Assembly: GCA_027625915.1 (NCBI GenBank)
Contig: JANTQA010000075.1
Coordinates: 62,001 to 126,000 of the forward strand
Length of the DNA: 64,000 nt
From: Anaeramoeba flamelloides
Lineage: Eukaryota; Metamonada; Anaeramoebidae
Reading direction: 5' to 3'
Shown: piece by piece, positions 34,978 to 48,884 of the stretch
How the letters are laid out: each line of letters opens with the position of its first letter
Position numbering within the stretch: position 1 is the first letter of the stretch
Notes under the pieces: generated by a model
Database searches by the model: none
Told to the model about the DNA's origin: nothing
What the model saw: the letters and a program-made list of their open reading frames with translations, nothing else
Translations under genes and position numbers: made by a program

Positions 34978-35582
34978 GTTCTTAAAATGGAAGGTGAATC
35001 GATAAATGGGTTTTTTTACTTTTTTAAGTTTTCTATTTTTTATGTAATGCTTCTTTCAAAATAAATGTCCCAATTTTTTACAAAAGTTTTTTTTATTTTT
35101 CTTTCTTTTATTTTTAGATAAAAAATAAATATCTCTTGAGTATATTATTGAATATTAAAGTCTAAATTTTTATATTATAATAGATAACTTCAATTATTAA
35201 AAATATTTTTATTTAAAATTTGATTTTTACTGGACCAATTATTATGAAAGATAGTTTAGTAGACCCTTAATCAAAATAATAGTTTTTATAATAATAACAC
35301 AAAGTAAAGTTTTTTCTTTAATTAATTAATTTAATTAAATTTGTTGAAAAATTGTATTATTTTTTAGATCTCAAAAAAAAAACAATAATATCTAAATCAA
35401 AAACATGTCATACTTTGTATTTGCTGATTTTATCGATAACTTAAATGATTAATTACTTTGTGAAATTCTTTGGTTTCTTCGTTTAATCAATATTTTATTA
35501 CATTTTTGGGTTCTGTGATTTCTGTGATTTCTTTCATTTATTAATGTTTCCAAATAAAAAACTTGTTTAACTATTTTTCTCA

Positions 35583-36112
35583 ACTCGAATCCAAAATTTT
35601 TAACACACCCAAAATCAATTTTTAAGAAAAAAATCGTATAAAATACATTGTATCAGAAATAACAAATTTGAACCATTAACCAATTGAAATTTTTACAATT
35701 GTTAATGGTTTACAATACAAATAAAACAACAAATAAATAATCAGCAAACAAAATAAATCTCAGCTGTGTGTGGAAAATTTTGGAGAGAGCACAACAAAAA
35801 AATGGATTGATAAAATTTATTGAAATTCTATTATAATTATTGATCGATAAAAGGTGAGATACGATCAACTAATTTTATTTGAGTTCTTCAATTTAACTAA
35901 ACCAAACTTTGGCTTAATATCAATCATTCTAAAAATTTTACGATCGAATGAAATAGATTACGTAATTGCAAATGTGAAATGGAAACATAAAACAGAAAAA
36001 ACAAAAAAATGAAGGAAATCTGAATAAAAATCAAAATTATCTCCAATTTGAATGAAATTGTATTATTGTGATTGTTTTAACTGTTGTAAGTGTGTCAAAA
36101 AATTTGAATTTT
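35583..36112. mobile_element. Tc1-like non-autonomous element H, copy 2
   Basis: Ends gaatccaaaatttttaacac and, inverted, ...caaattttttgacacac. Internal ttattgatcgataaaaggtg and ttgaaatt match the other H copies. Preceded by the same 9-bp minisatellite unit on the opposite strand (35511-35535). Confidence 0.68.
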
Positions 36113-36119
36113 AGTTTAG

Positions 36120-36754
36120 TTTCACTTTTTTTTTCCACAATAGTTTTTTTTATTTTACAAATTAGTATCTCTTCATAACTAAAATAGTAAAATAAAAGTT
36201 CTTGGTATTTGAATTATTAGTGCTATTTTTTTACATTCGCTAAATACTTATAATAAATGCAATTGAAAGAATAGATGACTTAGAATCTCTAGATAATGTA
36301 CTCTTTGACCAAATCTTAAGGGATTAGTGTCACCATAGATTTCTCTATAATCAAAGTATGTTGTAATTGGGTATAAATGATATTAGTGTACCATGGCTCA
36401 AATAGTTTCTGTGACTCTAAAAAATCTATTATAAATCTTATTGCACAATAAATTATTCTATTTTTTTACTAAGAAACTCAATTAAAAAAGTTTTATTATG
36501 TAATTATTTTTTTTAATTCCTTTTCCAAATCTAAAAATAGAAACCCAAAATACAAGTATTCTGGTCTTTAATAATTTAGATTTAGAACTTCCAAAAGTAA
36601 CTATTTTTATAATTTTTTAATTTCAAGGATTAACTCAATAATCATCCACATAAAAGCACAAAGACTGATTAGTTTTGTTTGTTTTGCTAAATCTACTTGT
36701 AGCATCAATATATTTGCATGATTTGAGAAATAATTTGTCAAAAAAATTTATTGG
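36120..36754. other. Gene-less AT-rich spacer
   Basis: A fragment around 36312-36400 (ttaagggattagtgtcacca, then atttc) resembles 44098-44170 and is probably a decayed TTAA element end. No gene. Confidence 0.4.
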
Positions 36755-36758
36755 TTAA

Positions 36759-37885
36759 GGGACTCGTCTTCTACGACAACAAGGCAAAATTTTAAAATAT
36801 GTTATTGGTGGTATTCTCTACTTTCGTATTTTGTAGATCTAAAGTGTCAAAAAATTCTGATCGACTAAGAAACCCATAAAAGAAAATTTGTTTAGTTAGA
36901 TCAATTTTTTTTTTCCATTTTTTCTGAAAAAGAAAACTATTAAATTCATTTTATTTCTCACATTATAACTATTTTTTACCCCGTTTATTGTTATTTTGAT
37001 CATTATTCTACGATAACATTTCTTTGTTACCAGTAATATTAATATAAAGATTTTTTTTCTTCTTTGAGATAAAACTTTTGGTTAACCAAAAAAATGATAT
37101 ATTCAAGGGATTAAAAAATAATTGTATTTTTTTAAGAATAGTAGTTATAATAATCAAATTTTTATGGTCATTTAAAACTTTACTCTGAAATTTTGTTTTT
37201 GTTTTAAGATGAAAATCGATTTTACAAAATAAAATTTTCTTGAAGATATTTGGGAATTAGTTAATTTTATCCTTAAAATTCAAAATCATTTTTTTTCTGT
37301 CAAAAATGATTTTAATTGTTATAAGGGTTCTTGTGAATAAGACCAAACAATTTGTTAAAAAAATTTATCAAAATTTTAAAATTCTTTTGGAAATTTTCTT
37401 TCTTTTTTTGAAAAACCTTAAAAATCAATTTTTTTTAAACTTTTTAGAATATTTTTAGTTTTGCTGAAAAGATCTCAATTTAATTCGTAAAGTTTTCTTA
37501 AAAATTCTACCAAATATTCATTTATTGAATCTCCTATATCACAATTAGTTTTATTGGCTAAAGATTTGAATTGAAATATTAATCAAAGAAAAAGAAACTA
37601 AATAAAAAATTTGCTTTCGAAATCAATACTTTTCAACATAAAACGAAAAATATAGCACCCCATTTTCAAGAATTAACTTAATTCTTAAACAAAATAATAG
37701 GTTACTTTTTTTCGTTTTATATTGGAAAGATGCAAATTTTGAATTTCAAAAAAGAGACTCAAATCAATAAATTGTTTAAATGAGGCTAACTCATCCATTT
37801 CATAAGTCGAAACACAAATTACAAAAAAAAGAATTTTTTAAGAACTAGACAAGATTTCAATTTATTTTCAAAAATGAATACTCCC
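36759..37885 (+). mobile_element. TTAA-type element C, copy 3 (1,127 bp, best preserved)
   Basis: TTAA at 36755-36758 and 37886-37889. Starts GGGACTCGTCTTCTACGACA and ends ttttcaaaaatgaatactccc. The terminal repeats are short (about 10 bp). Copies at 18185-19302 and 20122-21442 are collinear. No transposase frame. Confidence 0.85.
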
Positions 37886-37889
37886 TTAA

Positions 37890-40870
37890 TTATTTATTTT
37901 TTAAAAAAAAAAGAATTTTTTAGTAACTAATCTATATTTCGCCACAAATTTAAGAAAGATAATTTGTGACTTTGTAGTCTGAATATTGATAATTCAACCT
38001 TTAAATTTATGGCTAAATGTAGATTTTATTCTGAAATTTTTGAGTTTTTTACAAATATACTGTAGTAAAAATAAACCGTGCAAAAAAAATATAATGTGTG
38101 TTTCAAAATAAAAAGCGTGTTTTTTTGTTATAGATGACCAATACATTAACTAATCAAAGGAACCAATAATAAACCCGAAAAAAATCTGTATTGGTTTCTT
38201 AAAGTTCTATTATTTAAAAAGAAATTCTAAAAATGAAGGATCAAATTACAAAATTTATCTCAAAAAATAGAGTAAATTTTTTTGAAAATTTTATTTTTTT
38301 TTAAAAACAAAAAATTTCAAAAAAATTGAGAATATTATGGAAATTTTTCAACTAATTGTATTCATAATTTAAATTTTACTAAAAATATACAGATATTTAC
38401 TTTCAAAATTGATTTGAACTTAGGAATACTATTTGTTAGTAGATTGGATGCTGCCTTGGTACAAGAAGAAAAAAAAGCACAGATAATATTTTGAAACACG
38501 GATTAGAGTCGTTTGGGTACGCATTATTTTGATCACTATAAGGATCATTTTTCATTGATAAGATCAACAAATATTACTACTTGACTAATCGATTTTTTAG
38601 AGACATTTGAACTATGTATAACGAATGTGATTTGGGTCCAATAACAACATACTTTGATCCTAGGCTTCTCCTTGGTAGACGCTAATCCCTTATTATCGAT
38701 TCATTATCAAAAAAAAGCAAGATTTAGGAGACCCAAGTTGTTTTTTTTAAAATGATTGGTAGTGAAGATCAAGTTAATAGAACCAGAAAGAAGGTAAAGA
38801 TAAAAAATGTTTTCATTGATCACGTTTCCCACTCTCTACCAAAATAAAATTTTATTCACCATTTCTCATTTTATTTTTTTTTATGACTCATATTTCGCTT
38901 TAGTACAGAGAGGGTTGCACATACCCAATGAGAAACAAAAAAGTTATTTCTCTCATTTTTCAAGAACTGTAAATGGAACCTAAAATTTCATAATCCATTT
39001 TTAGAAAAATAAAAGTCCTCTAATCAACCTGAAATACCTAAAGTATTCCAACTTCAAAACTCATTATTTCTTCATTGTCATTTAAAAAGAACCAACAGAT
39101 ACCTTTTACTTCATGAATTGTTTTATTTATTGCTAAAACAATAGCTAATTTTAGTAAATTATCATCGGACTCAAATCACACTTTTAAAAATTTTTTTGTA
39201 ATTTATTTCGTTAATTTTCAAAAACAAGTACAATTCCATTCATTCCTCATCAAATGATAAAACTTTTGTTTTGAAACTGATCAGCTTAAAATTTTTTTTA
39301 CAAGAAAAAAAAATTCAACACTGCAAAGTTGATATTTTTGAAAAAAATATGTTTGAAAAACGTAAAGCACTTCATTTAAAAATTGAAGGGTTGCTTTATT
39401 GAACAAAATACCCAAAAGAAAAAATAAATAAAATAGTACTGAAATTGTAACGTAAGACATATATAATATTGTAAAAAAATCTCCCAAGTGAAGCAATTTT
39501 AATTTAGAAAACAATCCCTGGACATGAAAATAATCATTGACATAATTTTTTATTGTGAATATTAATATAATTGAATACCAAACCCTTTAAGGGACTAGTA
39601 AACTAAAAAAAATCTTCATGTAAATATACTAACAAATTTTAAAAAATTTTACGGTATCTTGAAATTGAAAAATAAAGTAAAAATCTGATAACTACAAGAC
39701 ATGACTTACTTTTAATTCTATTTTCAGAAATGAATTATTGTTTTTAAAAGACTGATCCATTTTTCTCATTTTTGAAAAGTTCAAAATCCAACATATTTCT
39801 GAAATTATTTAAAAAAAATTATTTTCAAAGAAAGAAGATTGAAATCTTATTACCTGTAAAGGAAGTGTACAAAATATAAACTTTAAAAATGAAACCACTA
39901 AGTTCTAAAAGAACTAAGTTTTAAAAATCTACTTAACCACAAAAAAAAATACATACATATATATATATATACATAAAAATATAATGATTAGATTTCTATT
40001 AGGATTTTATTTCCGAGAATTCATGTCCATTATCTTTAATTCATCTAAAGAATTTCCATTTTTTCATAAAGACTGAAGATTAGATAAATCAGAATGACTT
40101 ACATATATGAGTTATAATTGAAAGATTAATATTCTGATTAACAACAATGGAGTTTTCTTTTATTAAAAAAATAAATAAAATATTTATTTTATATGATTAA
40201 CTTCTTAAAGATATAGTTCTTAATAATCATTTGAAATTATTGAGAATAAATAATAATCTACAGAATAATATCAAAAGAAAAAAAAAAAGAAAAACGCCCA
40301 TAGATTATTATTCTTCAAAAATAAAGAGAAATATTCTGATCACTTGACAGATTATTTGTTTTTTTTGTAAGATATGATTTTTTTTTCTAACAAAATATGC
40401 TTGAATGTCTATTTATCTATTTTAGATATATAATTTATATGGTCAATGTAGAGTTTTGAATTTCAGTATTAATAACAGTAAAAAATTTAACCTATAGATA
40501 AATATGTTTAATTTTTTTCTAAATTATTTTTATAACTGTGATTTGAGTTCAAAAAAAATAATATTTTGTTGTAATATATTTTGAAATATTTTTTTAAAAA
40601 AATTTTATTTTAGTTTTTAGTATGAATTCTTTATTATTTTTTGTTTTTTTTTTTTTACATTTGTAAAAGAATTGGTTTTTGTTAAAATATCATCAATAGA
40701 AAACCAATTATATAAATCACCCTATTTAATAACTAACATATATATATATTTATTTTTTATTTTCAATTCATCAATAAATGAATTCATTTTTTTTTTTTTT
40801 TTATTTTTTTTTGATCATACGTATTATTTTTTTTTTTAATTGTCCACTAGAATTAAATCCTATATTTCTA
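37890..40870. other. Long gene-less region
   Basis: Slightly more complex sequence at 38440-38730 does not translate into anything I recognise. 39586-39620 carries a solo ttaagggactag end. Sequence near 39700-39735 (cttacttttaattctatttt) repeats 3171-3190. Otherwise A/T homopolymers. Confidence 0.45.
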
Positions 40871-40875
40871 CAATA

Positions 40876-41069
40876 CAGTCAGTTCTAATTTTAAGGCACA
40901 AACTTCGATCGAGAAATAAGGTACAAAAAAATCTCAAATTTAAGGCACAATATTTGAACTCTAATAAAATCAATTGAGAAAATCAACTTTATAAAGAATG
41001 TGTCTTAAATTTGAGATTTTTTTGAACCTTATTTCTCGATCAAAGTTTGTGCCTTAAAATTAGAACTAC
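40876..41069. mobile_element. MITE family B copy 1
   Basis: Related to family A but with its own consensus: left end CAGTCAGTTCTAATTTTAAG, internal gagaaataaggtac instead of gaaatttaaggcac. The right end is shortened (tagaacta). Left TA at 40874-40875. A second copy lies at 55262-55460. Confidence 0.88.
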
Positions 41070-41685
41070 AATAATACTATACATATATAACTTTTAACAT
41101 TTTTTTTCTTATTACTCTTTTCCTAGCTTTAAATATTGAATTTTCAATAAAACATTTGAAATACATAAGAATTAATTAGGGGAAAAAATTAAAAAAAAGA
41201 TCTAGTTTATTGTGAACATTTTCAAAAAATCGTAAAATCATTATAAGTGAATGTTATGAAACTACTTAACAATCTATTAAGATCTGCATCAAAAAATAAT
41301 CGAAAAAATTTTTTTCTGTGAAAAAAAAAAAAACAAAACCAAATTAAAAAAAATCAAAGAACTTGAGTGTTGGATTCAAAACAATGAAAATCAACTTTAA
41401 AAATATTTCAAAATGAATTTTGTATTCAGTAGCAACAAGGCAAAATAAAATTACATAAAAATTATATTGACATATCTAAATACTAAATTTAACTTTTGTG
41501 TTCATTTCAAATATAAGAAATTAACATATAACTCTCTTTTGAAAATTTTGAAATTAATAATCATTTTTAAAATTTAATTTTCAAAAATAAATAACAATAA
41601 ATTTATATTTATTTTTATAAAAATTTTTTATTGGTAATGATTATAATATTATTAATTTCAATATTAAAATAAAATTATTATTATT

Positions 41686-43080
41686 TTAGTTTTTACAACT
41701 TGAACTTGAAGTAATTGAATTTGATTGGAGAGTATCAATTTCAATATCTGAATTATTGCTATTAATATTTATATTATTATTCGAATTTTTTAATCTATCA
41801 TCTTCATTATCATCTCCATCGTCATCGTCATCTTTATCATAATTTGAATTCATACTGTTGCTATTAGCATCATCCTCTTCTTCTTCATTTTTTTCATTTT
41901 CGTCATCATCATCAGTAGCAAACTTATCATCATCTATATTCTTTTTATTAATAATTTTCTCATCTAAAAATTGGTCAGGATTAATTTGTTCAATTTTAAT
42001 TACCATCTCTAAATAAGTTTGTGATTGGATAAATTGAGGGAAAGTATCATAATACATTAGACAAATAATTTCATCCAAGGCCTCTGAGAATACTTGGGAA
42101 TGATCATCCAATAATTCAATGTTATTTAAATATTTATTACAATTTTGGATAGTTTTCTCGCGAGAATTACTTGAGATATTAATAGTTAAAGGGGAATTTT
42201 TAATTATAAAATTATTTAAAAGTTCCTTGATCAATTTTTGAATTTGTTTTTTTTTTTTTTTTCGATTTTTTTTTTTACTTTCGCATAAATTTTTGAAAGA
42301 TTGATGTGTTTTATAAAATATAATATTTTCGAAGGAATAATTTTTCTTAGCATAAGAAATCCAATATTTAACTTTTTCAGGATGGTTAATAATATTGAAA
42401 AATTTTTTATAATTATTGTTATTGTTATTATTTTTATTGTTGTTCTTATTGTTCTTATTTAATTGAATTTTTTTTTCATTGTTTTCAAAACGATAAGTCC
42501 AATATAAAGGATAACAATTAGTTACTGTAATTTGAAGAAAAACAAAAATTAAAAATGCCCACCTGTAATGATAATTAATTTTATTACTAAGTTCAGGTAA
42601 CCAAATAAAAAAAATCAAAAGAATAATTAAAATTAGAGTAAAAAATATTTCATTTCTAATTTTATAATTCTCTTGTATATTTCGAATTAAATAAGCTAAT
42701 ACCATTAAAATAATTACATTTAAATAAACAATAACTAAGATTAAGACGGAACCCCAGTTAAATAGAAAATCCTCACATTTTTTATCGTTTTTGATTCCAA
42801 TTCCATAATATATAATGGCAAACAGAAGATGATAAAATATAAATTGGAAAGTTAATGTTTTTGAAATAAATTTTTCAGAGATTCTTGATTTATTTTGAAA
42901 AAATTTTCTTTCGACTTCTTTTGCTTTATTATCAAAATCTAAAATTTCATTATTATTATTGTCTGTATGTTCAACATTCATATTATTACTTGAGTGCGTC
43001 TGACTGGTAGTGTTTAATTGTAACGATAATCTTTTTGAGTATTCTAATTGTGTTCTATTAATTTTTATGTTATGAAAGAT
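41686..43080 (-). CDS. 7TM-RGS type signalling protein (RGS domain with at least four membrane segments)
   Basis: Frame of 431 residues from the ATG at 42981 to TAA at 41686, and still open and coding-like upstream to about 43080 (HNIKINRTQLEYSKRLS). Four hydrophobic segments at residues about 44-62, 73-99, 112-130 and 140-162 would be the last helices of a seven-helix receptor. An RGS domain follows at about 195-325. It shows the family pattern YSFENIIFY, NNFIIKNSPLTINIS, then FSEALDEIICLMYYDTFPQF. RGS domains speed GTP hydrolysis by G-alpha subunits at the plasma membrane. Poly-Asn lies between the parts and an acidic Asp/Glu/Asn tail follows. The first helices were not found upstream, so an intron or a truncated gene is possible. 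Receptor-linked RGS proteins are known from plants and several protists. Confidence 0.82.
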   Translation of the reverse strand: MFHNIKINRTQLEYSKRLSLQLNTTSQTHSSNNMNVEHTDNNNNEILDFDNKAKEVERKFFQNKSRISEKFISKTLTFQFIFYHLLFAIIYYGIGIKNDKKCEDFLFNWGSVLILVIVYLNVIILMVLAYLIRNIQENYKIRNEIFFTLILIILLIFFIWLPELSNKINYHYRWAFLIFVFLQITVTNCYPLYWTYRFENNEKKIQLNKNNKNNNKNNNNNNNYKKFFNIINHPEKVKYWISYAKKNYSFENIIFYKTHQSFKNLCESKKKNRKKKKKQIQKLIKELLNNFIIKNSPLTINISSNSREKTIQNCNKYLNNIELLDDHSQVFSEALDEIICLMYYDTFPQFIQSQTYLEMVIKIEQINPDQFLDEKIINKKNIDDDKFATDDDDENEKNEEEEDDANSNSMNSNYDKDDDDDGDDNEDDRLKNSNNNININSNNSDIEIDTLQSNSITSSSSCKN

Positions 43081-43099
43081 ATAAAATACATTAAAAAAT

Positions 43100-44556
43100 A
43101 ATTATTATTTTTCTTTTATTATTCTCTTGATCTTTAAAATATATAATCAAAAAAAAATTGTTGAATTTTTTTAATTAAATTTAAAATTGTATTTAGAATA
43201 ATTCATTTGAAAACTAATATTATTTTATAAATCCATTATATATCACGAGTTATTGATTTTTTTTTTTATTATTCAAAATATCGACAAATATCATTTCCTC
43301 ACAAAGATATTATGGATAATTTTTCAATTTCAAACAAATAACGATAAATATTAAAGTATAAAGGATATCCCTAATGTATATTTTACACTTATTTGGAAAT
43401 AATTATTTCCTTTTTTTTTTTTTTTTTAATCAAAAGTAACAATAGTATACATATTTTATTTATCTTTTGGTTTTTATTTCATTAAAGAAATTGGGTTTAT
43501 TTAGGAAATAACATACTTTTAAATTATTTTTTTAAAGATAAACAAATTATATAAATATGAACTAATTTATCATAACTTTGATTAGGTCTGAAAATAATTG
43601 ATACATTATTGTCAAAATGTAATTATCTTCAAATAAAATTACTCATAATTTTGGAAAACAATAAATTAAACCAAATTTTTATTAATGTTTCCAATATATA
43701 TATAATGTGAAAGTTCTTTGATTAGTGGCTACTTTAAAGTAATGTAAATTGGTTTTCTTATTATTATTCAATGATTTAAATGTCTAAATTAATAATTTTA
43801 TTTTTTGTTTATTAAAAGATTGAAAATTAGATTGAATATATTTTGAAACTAAAAGTATCCACCAAAACTACATTTTATGAATTATAATAGTGCGTTGTAA
43901 CTTGAATATTTATTATTTTTTGAACAAACTTCATTCATTATTTTAAAAATATGGTTAGATTTCTCTCAATCTTAAAGATTTATAATTCAAAAAAATATCT
44001 GGTTTGGTAATGATCCAGTGTATTACAGAATGACAAGTTTAAACAGTTGTTTGAAAATTTATAAAATAAATATATATCAAAAACAAATTTTAGGAACTAT
44101 TAGTACCATAGATTTCAATAACACTCAAATATGTTATGATTCACTTAATAAAGATCACTTGAATATGGTTTAAATGGATTTTGTAATTGTTGTAACTCTT
44201 GTAATTTTACAAAGTTTTATAATTTTTTGTTCTGAAAATTTAATATAAAAGAAATGTAAATAAGATAAAAAAAAATAGATAAGAAGAAATATTAAAGTAA
44301 TAAATATTTATTTCAGATTTTGTTAGTTTCGTTAAGTAAATCAAATTTTAGTTTTAAAGATGGACTATAATATTTGTTTTTTTTTATTGTTTATAAAATC
44401 CTTCAGTTTTATTAATTTTATTTCATTGATGCAAACATTAACTTTCTTTTCTAATATTTTATAATTCCAAGTAAACCAATTTACTAAAATCCTTATAAAA
44501 TAACCCGATGAAAATTTTTTAGTTTTTTCAAATTCTTCTTTCATGTGCTGTTTATT
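43100..44556. other. Region upstream of the RGS gene, no gene seen
   Basis: I searched it for upstream exons encoding membrane helices and found none that are convincing. AT-rich throughout. Confidence 0.45.
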
Positions 44557-44560
44557 TTAA

Positions 44561-45764
44561 GGAAGTAAGTACATTTTCCCATTTTGAAAAATTTTAATTG
44601 TGAGAACATTACTGAAAAAATATTTTTTGAGTAACAAGAGATATTGAAACTTTGAAACCAAAACACCATCCACTAGTCTATTCGTGAAAAGAAAAAGAAT
44701 CAAAGTAATTCAGAGTTGAATCTTAAATTTTTCAATTTTTTGAACATTTTTTTTGATTCATTTTTTGGTTTTATTAAATTAGGTTTTAGATCTAGAAATG
44801 TATTTATACGAACGATTGAAATTAATCAAATAGTAAACCAAAAAAATATATCCGAAAAGGTGTGCATTTGAAACAAATATTTTCTTTTAGAAGACCAAAA
44901 ATGAAAGATCACAATTCCAAATAAATTTGTTGAAATCAAAGAATGAAAAAAAATAAATTCATAAAAGTCTATTTTCCAAGATTGGTTTTCCATACATTCT
45001 TAGTTTGTATGAATACAAACTATTTTTTTCCTCGAATTTCTTGCCCCATTACTATTTATTATTATTTTACAAACTTTTTGTTACAAATTTGCTTTCAAAA
45101 TTCTTTTTTAAAATATTTTTATCAAACAAAGCCAAAACAAAGAGTACTTTGGTAAAATTAAAATAAAGGGGTTGAATTCTTGGAATCAAAAAACAGTTAC
45201 AAAAGATTCAACTCAAAATAATTGAAAAATTCAAGAATACATTCCAATCACATTCAGAATTTTTTTGAGTTCTCATTTTAATGGAAAATAAATAATTATA
45301 AAATCAAACGAATTTGTCCAATACATCCTTATTCTCAAGAAGAATTAAAAAAAAATCTCTGATTTTCTGAACGAAAACTAGAATTAATGAATTAAATGAA
45401 AATAGGATTTATAAATTCATATTGGAAATTCTTTCGAAATAAACAGTAATTTGTTTATCAAAAATTTTATAAAACAAAATTTTTTTCATAAAGAATTAAA
45501 AATAAAACCAAACAAAGAATAAGTAATTGTGTAAAATGTTATAGATAAGATCAAGTAATAAATGATTTTTATTTATTTTTTTTTGCTCAATTTTTTCATT
45601 TTTTTGATTTCCGTTTTTTTATTGGTTTGAAAATCTCTTATACTAGGATATATTCCAATCTAGTATTTATGAAAATGCCAATGTATTTGGCTAAAGAAAT
45701 GATTTGAAGAATTCAGTTTCACATAAATGGTGGCACTCAAAAAATGAAAAATGTACTTACCCCC
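44561..45764. mobile_element. TTAA-type element D, complete copy (1,204 bp)
   Basis: TTAA at 44557-44560 and 45765-45768. Ends GGAAGTAAGTACATTTT and, inverted, GGGGGTAAGTACATTTTTC, about 17 bp. The frame at 44943-45155 lies inside and has no domain. The reversed copy at the start of the window confirms the family. Confidence 0.85.
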
Positions 45765-45769
45765 TTAAA

Positions 45770-48350
45770 ATAAATTGAACAAAATTTCCTTTAGTAATTA
45801 TCTTCAAATTAAAACACTTATTTGGAAAATGAATTTATTTTTCAATTTACAGTCTACACACTGACATTTTTATTTAAATTAGGGTTCTATTTCTATTATT
45901 ATTTAGATAGAGAAATAAATTTTGTTCCAATTATGATAATTTTGTTTAATTTTGAATTGTAATACTATTTTATCTTGTTGGATTAAAACTTTTTTTCAAT
46001 TTTAGAATTGAATTATTTCAACATAATTTAGCTCTGAGTTATTGTAACTTGAAAACCAAGAAAAACATATTGAGAAGGACACTTAATGTTAAATAAGGTT
46101 GCATAGACCAAAAGGCTGATTCAAATCATCAAATAATGAAGTTGTCTTTGGGGCTGTAGTGAATTGATATTAAAAATCCTAAAAAAAAAAAAAATAAAAA
46201 TGTGTTTAGGGTGTTGGAAAACTCGAATTACCTGATAATTCGAAGTTAACTAAGTGAAAAAAACACCTTCTTTTAGATCTTGCTAAGATCGGCATTAAAC
46301 AACAAATGTCAAGTGATAAAGTTTTAAGGAGGATCTTATTGTTGAGTTTTTTTTTTACCAATTACTTTCTTGAATAATTTTCTTCTTTTGATAAAAAAGA
46401 AACAAAGCAAATCATTGAACAAAAAATTCGAGCAAGTAACAAATATTCATTTGTAAACTTTAAATATTAATGTTTGGTTGACCATTACATTCTTCAACAT
46501 ACAGAAACTAAGAGTATTGAGCCAAAACCAAAAAAAAAAAAAAAAAACAAGAAAAAATAAATTATGACAAAAGTAAAAAACATAAGTTGCAATGGTTATT
46601 TTTATTTAATGAAATTTTTCTTATTTACAAGAATTACCATACATTCACAAATTTTTTTATCTCAATGATAACTTAACAACCATTTTGTTTAATTCCTCTT
46701 TTTAAGGCTTGTGAATCTTCAACAGTGGTTTGGTTGTATTTTTATATATAAAAAAAAAATAACATTAATAACTCTAACCATTTTGTTTTTTTAATTTTAC
46801 ATTTAACAATTCAGAAACAAAGTTAAATTTTGAAAAATAAAAAAAAGCCTGAATTCGATCAATTTTTCCTGATTAATCTATTAAAACTTACTATTAATTT
46901 CAAATTGAATCGAAAAAAAATTTCATTTATCTTTCCAAAAAAAAAAAAAAACTGTAAAAAGAACCAGTATTGAAAACAGATTACTAATTCCATCAAAAAA
47001 ACTTGTATATAACCAATTTAAAGACTTTATGGCACATTCATTTTTCAAAAAATGTTTTTAATTGTTTGGAAACTTGAATGAAAATTTTATTCAATTTATT
47101 TTAAAACAAATAGTATTGATTTAATTTCAATTAATAAATATTCTATTCTTCTCGTTATAACTAATAAGTTTTCTTTTAATATGCATTATTTCTCAGGATT
47201 CTTCTCAAAAAAATTGATAATGTAATGGGAGATGAAAAAGAATATTATTCCAAAAAAAAACATTCTAATATCAATTTTAAGTTTCCATTAATTTTCAAAA
47301 ATTGAAGATCACCTGCAAAATTTATAATAACTTTAATTTTTTTATGAGCTAACTAGACCATAAGAAGATTTCTTTCTTTTAATTTTGCTTTTCGGTGACT
47401 CTCACATTCCTAATTTTTTGTTATTTTATATAAAAACAATGTTGTGTAGATTGGTAGGTCTCAGAAAATTATATTATTTCAGATTTAAAAGATAGAAAAA
47501 AAAATATAAATTTTTTGTGATTTTTAGGTTTCATGATATTTCAACTGGTTGGTGATATGTTACTAACAGTCTGTAGTTTTTCCGTTAAATTTTTCTGCTT
47601 TTTACATCATTTCTAAGAAGAATACTTTCAATAAGCATTTCTTTTGATTTTTTTTTTTTTATGTTATTCTCAAATTTATTTGAGAATAGTCAAAGTTGTA
47701 TCAGAAATATTTCTTAGACAATTGAATGCATATTTTATATAAACAGTTTTCTTTGTCATTTTAGTTTTCTTTTCTCTTCCAAAGTGAAAATGAAAAAACT
47801 TATTGGTAAAACCCCAAACTAGTCGATCCTGAATTTTGTTTTTTCAAAGATCAATTTTCCCTTTTTAAGTGTGGTGTCATCACCACAAAAAATAGTTTAA
47901 ATTTTGAAACGATAATGAGTTCCAAAAATCCAATTTGTTATTTACCATGCTGTTAATAAGATTATAGTGCTGAGCGAACTCGTTTGTTTTTCAAATTGAA
48001 AAATTTCTAATTCATTTTATTCCAAAATCCACCATTAGTACACAGTTTATCTGTTGAGAGAAAGTTCACAATTTAATTATTAAAAACATAGAAATTTTTC
48101 TAAAGTGCTTACTCAATGGTGAATTTTTAATAATAATTGTAGATCATATTTTCATTTTTTTTTTTTTTTATTTTTTTTGATTAATTTTTTTTATTCACAT
48201 GAACAAATTAAAAATTATTTTTAATAGAGAGTTTCTGTTTAAGATATGGGTAATTCAATCTTATACAAAATGATAAAAAAAAATAACATTTTAAAAAAAA
48301 AAGGAACACAATAAAAAATAAAAATGTTTTCAAATATTCTAAAAAAATTT
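45770..48350. other. Long gene-less region
   Basis: No gene, terminal repeats or RNA gene recognised. Confidence 0.45.
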
Positions 48351-48351
48351 T

Positions 48352-48497
48352 TTTACTAAGGAATCAATAAAAAATTACACTGAATTATTATTTTTTTTAT
48401 AAATTTTAATTTTAATTCTTAAAAGTTATTACCAAGGGTAAGTAAATTAAGGTATTATCAAATACCATAAAAATCTAAGGCGATTACCACCCTTAAA
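48352..48497. repeat. Repeat J, copy 1
   Basis: Nearly identical over about 140 bp to 54789-54940 (actaaggaatcaataaaaaa to caccctta). It contains taccaagggtaagtaaatta and a short inverted ttaccaccctt, suggesting the end of a mobile element. Confidence 0.75.
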
Positions 48498-48884
48498 AAA
48501 TTTGTTTTTTTTTTTTTCGTTATTTCTATATTCTGATAATTTTTTAAATTACAATTTAAAGTGATAATAATTTTTTTTGAGGATTAAGATTTGTGAAATT
48601 GGAGATTGAAAGATTTTCAAAATTGAGTATCGAAAAATATGATTTTTTTCTTTTTTATGTTATTCTCAAATAAATTTTCAAGTTGTCATAAACCCCTCAC
48701 AGTTAATTTTGATAGATGTAAAAATTCGAAAATAATTAAACAAAAAGCATTTTTCTCAATTTTTCGAAATAAGGCATTTTTTGTAATTTTATTGAGCATT
48801 TTTCAAAAAATTCTATCTAACAAAAAGATCGGGTTTTTGAAATTTTATCAAAAATACTCCAAAATCTGAAAAATGGATTAATAT

